This document shows, piece after piece, positions 62,586-64,000 of a stretch of DNA of 64,000 nucleotides (position 1 is the stretch's first letter; every line of letters starts with the position of its first letter). Source of the DNA: Marinobacterium jannaschii DSM 6295 (GTDB taxonomy: Bacteria > Pseudomonadota > Gammaproteobacteria > Pseudomonadales > Balneatricaceae); NCBI RefSeq assembly GCF_000620085.1, contig NZ_JHVJ01000003.1, positions 248,001 to 312,000 of the forward strand. The letters run 5' to 3'. The translations under genes and the position numbers were made by a program. A model generated the notes under the pieces. The model did no database searches. It saw nothing but the letters and a program-made list of their open reading frames with translations, and was not told the DNA's origin.

Positions 62586-63668
62586 TCAGGCAACTTTGGC
62601 GCAGTTCACCTGATTCCTGCCATTATGCTTCGCGTTGTATAACGCTTCATCGACATCCGTGATCCATTCTTTATGGGTTTTATAGTCGGAACTGAATTCT
62701 TTGACGCCCAGGCTGATCGTGCAAAACACACTGTGCTCCGTGCACATTGGTGTTATAGCGGTCGCGACGCGGATACGTTCGGCCACCTTTGAAGCTTCCT
62801 TGATGGAGGCGCCGGGTAGCAAGATGCCAAACTCTTCGCCGCCGTAGCGGCCTGTTATATCGATTGAGCGCAGGTTGCGGCGGATTATCGCCGCAAGTCC
62901 CCGTATAACCTCATCCCCTACCGTATGGCCAAAGGTGTCGTTAATATTCTTGAAGTGATCCACATCGATCAGGATGAGGCTGGCGGTGTCGTTGCTGGTC
63001 TTTAGGCGTTGGTACATGTCCGATACGCACAGTTCCCAATAGGCGCGGTTGTATAGTTCGGACAGTCCGTCTTTACGGCTTATGACCTGTAATGAGCGTT
63101 TTTGCTTGTTCAGGTCCTTGGCGAGCCGGTGGCTGACGATGCCTACACATAGAGGAAAGCAGACAATCAATGGCAGTGTGGCTATGACGATGAGTAGCGA
63201 AGGGGCTGGCTGCCATTGAGGTTCATGTAACAAAACAGAGGCGGCAGCGCCTCCCAGGGCCGGAACACAGGCACGTCTCAGCATCTTGAAGCCACCGATA
63301 CTGATCATGCTCATGCTTAGCATCGCAAGGATGGTCGCCGCGGGTAGCAGATTGAAGTCCATGACCGGAATCCAGAAGGCGGCGCAAAAGGCATCGATCC
63401 TCAGGTTGGACAGTTCGCAGCTGTAATGATGTTTGCGGCTAACCACCCGTGACCAGGCGATGTGGGGCCAGAGCAGGCCATTGATAATCAGCAGTGCCCA
63501 TAGCCAGTCAGCTGCATTTTGTTGCAACAAGACTGAGGCAACAGCAAGCAAGGTTAAGGCGGTACCGATGGTGCGGGGCCAGATCAGGCGCTCCGCGAAC
63601 TGGAGTCCCCTGGAGGTTCGCTTCAGACTGGGATAGAGCTGCAGGCGCGTCATTCCATTGACATTCAT
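62586..63668 (-). CDS. Membrane diguanylate cyclase
   Basis: 360 residues. About five TM helices fill residues 30-185 (MASE-like, unnamed), then a GGDEF domain (about 195-355) with TGRYGGEEFG and the I-site RSID five residues before it. It makes c-di-GMP. Upstream it has no ribosome site of note; an ATG five codons later is possible. Together with the genes at 2638, 25243 and 61222 it shows a dense c-di-GMP circuit in this stretch. Confidence 0.9.
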   Translation of the reverse strand: MNVNGMTRLQLYPSLKRTSRGLQFAERLIWPRTIGTALTLLAVASVLLQQNAADWLWALLIINGLLWPHIAWSRVVSRKHHYSCELSNLRIDAFCAAFWIPVMDFNLLPAATILAMLSMSMISIGGFKMLRRACVPALGGAAASVLLHEPQWQPAPSLLIVIATLPLIVCFPLCVGIVSHRLAKDLNKQKRSLQVISRKDGLSELYNRAYWELCVSDMYQRLKTSNDTASLILIDVDHFKNINDTFGHTVGDEVIRGLAAIIRRNLRSIDITGRYGGEEFGILLPGASIKEASKVAERIRVATAITPMCTEHSVFCTISLGVKEFSSDYKTHKEWITDVDEALYNAKHNGRNQVNCAKVA

Positions 63669-63960
63669 AGTCTTGGCTGTTGTTTAGAAACGGTCTGCTG
63701 AGTGTAGATCAAAACACCTTAGTATTAGTACCTTTTTCTTAGCAAATGTTAGAAATAAGTCTATAGAACTCTGTTCGAATTCGAGGGTAGCCACAGCTGG
63801 CGAAAGAGGCCGTATCGTTGTGGCGCCGGCTTTTCGGGGTGTCCCTTAAAGCCGATGCCAGCTGAATAAACCGGCAGTCTGTAGATCACTGGCCTGTTGA
63901 ATGCCGGTGGCGATGATCCATGTGTTACGGGTATATCCAGTTTAAAACGTGTTTGATTTC
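63669..63960. other. 292-bp intergenic stretch
   Basis: No frame of note. A C-rich arm pair (ACCGGC near 63871 and GCCGGT near 63905) could pair. The stretch leads to what looks like the end of a gene at the edge of the window. Confidence 0.4.
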
Positions 63961-64000
63961 TTACTTCTGACGCTGGCTGATGACCCCGGCCAGGTCGTCT
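63961..64000 (-). CDS. Possible C-terminal end of a gene running in from the right
   Basis: On the minus strand the last 13 codons read DDLAGVISQRQK then TAA. The composition looks like a protein tail, but 12 residues are too few to name a family. Could be chance. Confidence 0.3.
   Translation of the reverse strand, partial: DDLAGVISQRQK

Overview
The window looks like a chromosomal segment of a marine-type gammaproteobacterium, most likely Oceanospirillales (Oceanospirillaceae, Marinobacterium/Neptunomonas-like). That placement is an inference from gene content: a type-3 formate dehydrogenase cluster, tupABC beside Mo-cofactor genes, YehS, YceH, an FtnA-type ferritin, moxR-DUF58-tgpA, and many c-di-GMP and two-component proteins. 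No rRNA, tRNA, CRISPR array, transposase or prophage was recognised. Coding density is high and base composition looks even. Layout, left to right: (1) 1-2.6 kb holds the end of a DAO-family oxidoreductase, a EutQ-like cupin, and an AraC regulator next to an AhpD-like protein. (2) 2.6-8.5 kb is a tight leftward operon: periplasmic binding protein, 1294-aa hybrid kinase, REC-GGDEF response regulator. (3) 8.6-13.6 kb has small membrane, pentapeptide-repeat and DUF1456 proteins, a cytochrome b561, and an OmpR-type two-component pair preceded by PmrA-like direct repeats. (4) 13.7-24.8 kb is the formate dehydrogenase locus. Leftward genes run DUF3305, DUF3306, a poly-ferredoxin, a TorD-like chaperone, a small Tat protein, fdhA, fdhB, fdhC; rightward are fdhD and a regulator with a periplasmic-binding-protein fold. 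(5) 25-30 kb has a CHASE4-type diguanylate cyclase and a hybrid kinase with a degenerate ATPase domain. (6) 30-39 kb has a sensor kinase and a sigma-54 activator, divergent from tupABC-mobA-moeA-moaA. (7) 39-51 kb is mostly housekeeping: cytochrome c, DUF1835, bluB, slyD, arsM, a glutathione peroxidase, a renalase-like flavoprotein, moxR-DUF58-tgpA, a uracil-DNA-glycosylase-like protein, ferritin and a YgjP-type metallopeptidase. (8) 51-64 kb is regulatory: a double-receiver protein, TetR, YceI with cytochrome b561, three LysR regulators, two LysE exporters arranged as a mirror image, YceH, an HDOD protein and another diguanylate cyclase. The most interesting reading joins regions 4 and 6. A composite element (GGTCAGTCG, then 4-5 nt, then the dyad GGGACA-N3-TGTCCY) occurs once in the fdh divergent promoter region and once upstream of tupA, beside the sigma-54 activator gene. 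All three promoters involved (DUF3305 operon, fdhD, tupA) have sigma-54-type GG-N10-GC elements. The kinase/activator pair at 30.0-33.5 kb therefore probably coordinates formate dehydrogenase, its sulfuration factor, tungstate uptake and molybdopterin/bis-MGD synthesis as one regulon. Other unusual features are a 263-bp inverted-repeat-bounded element inside the fdh operon, a five-unit 15-bp tandem repeat in the DUF3305 leader, a pseudokinase-like hybrid kinase and a receiver protein lacking one phospho-acceptor aspartate.
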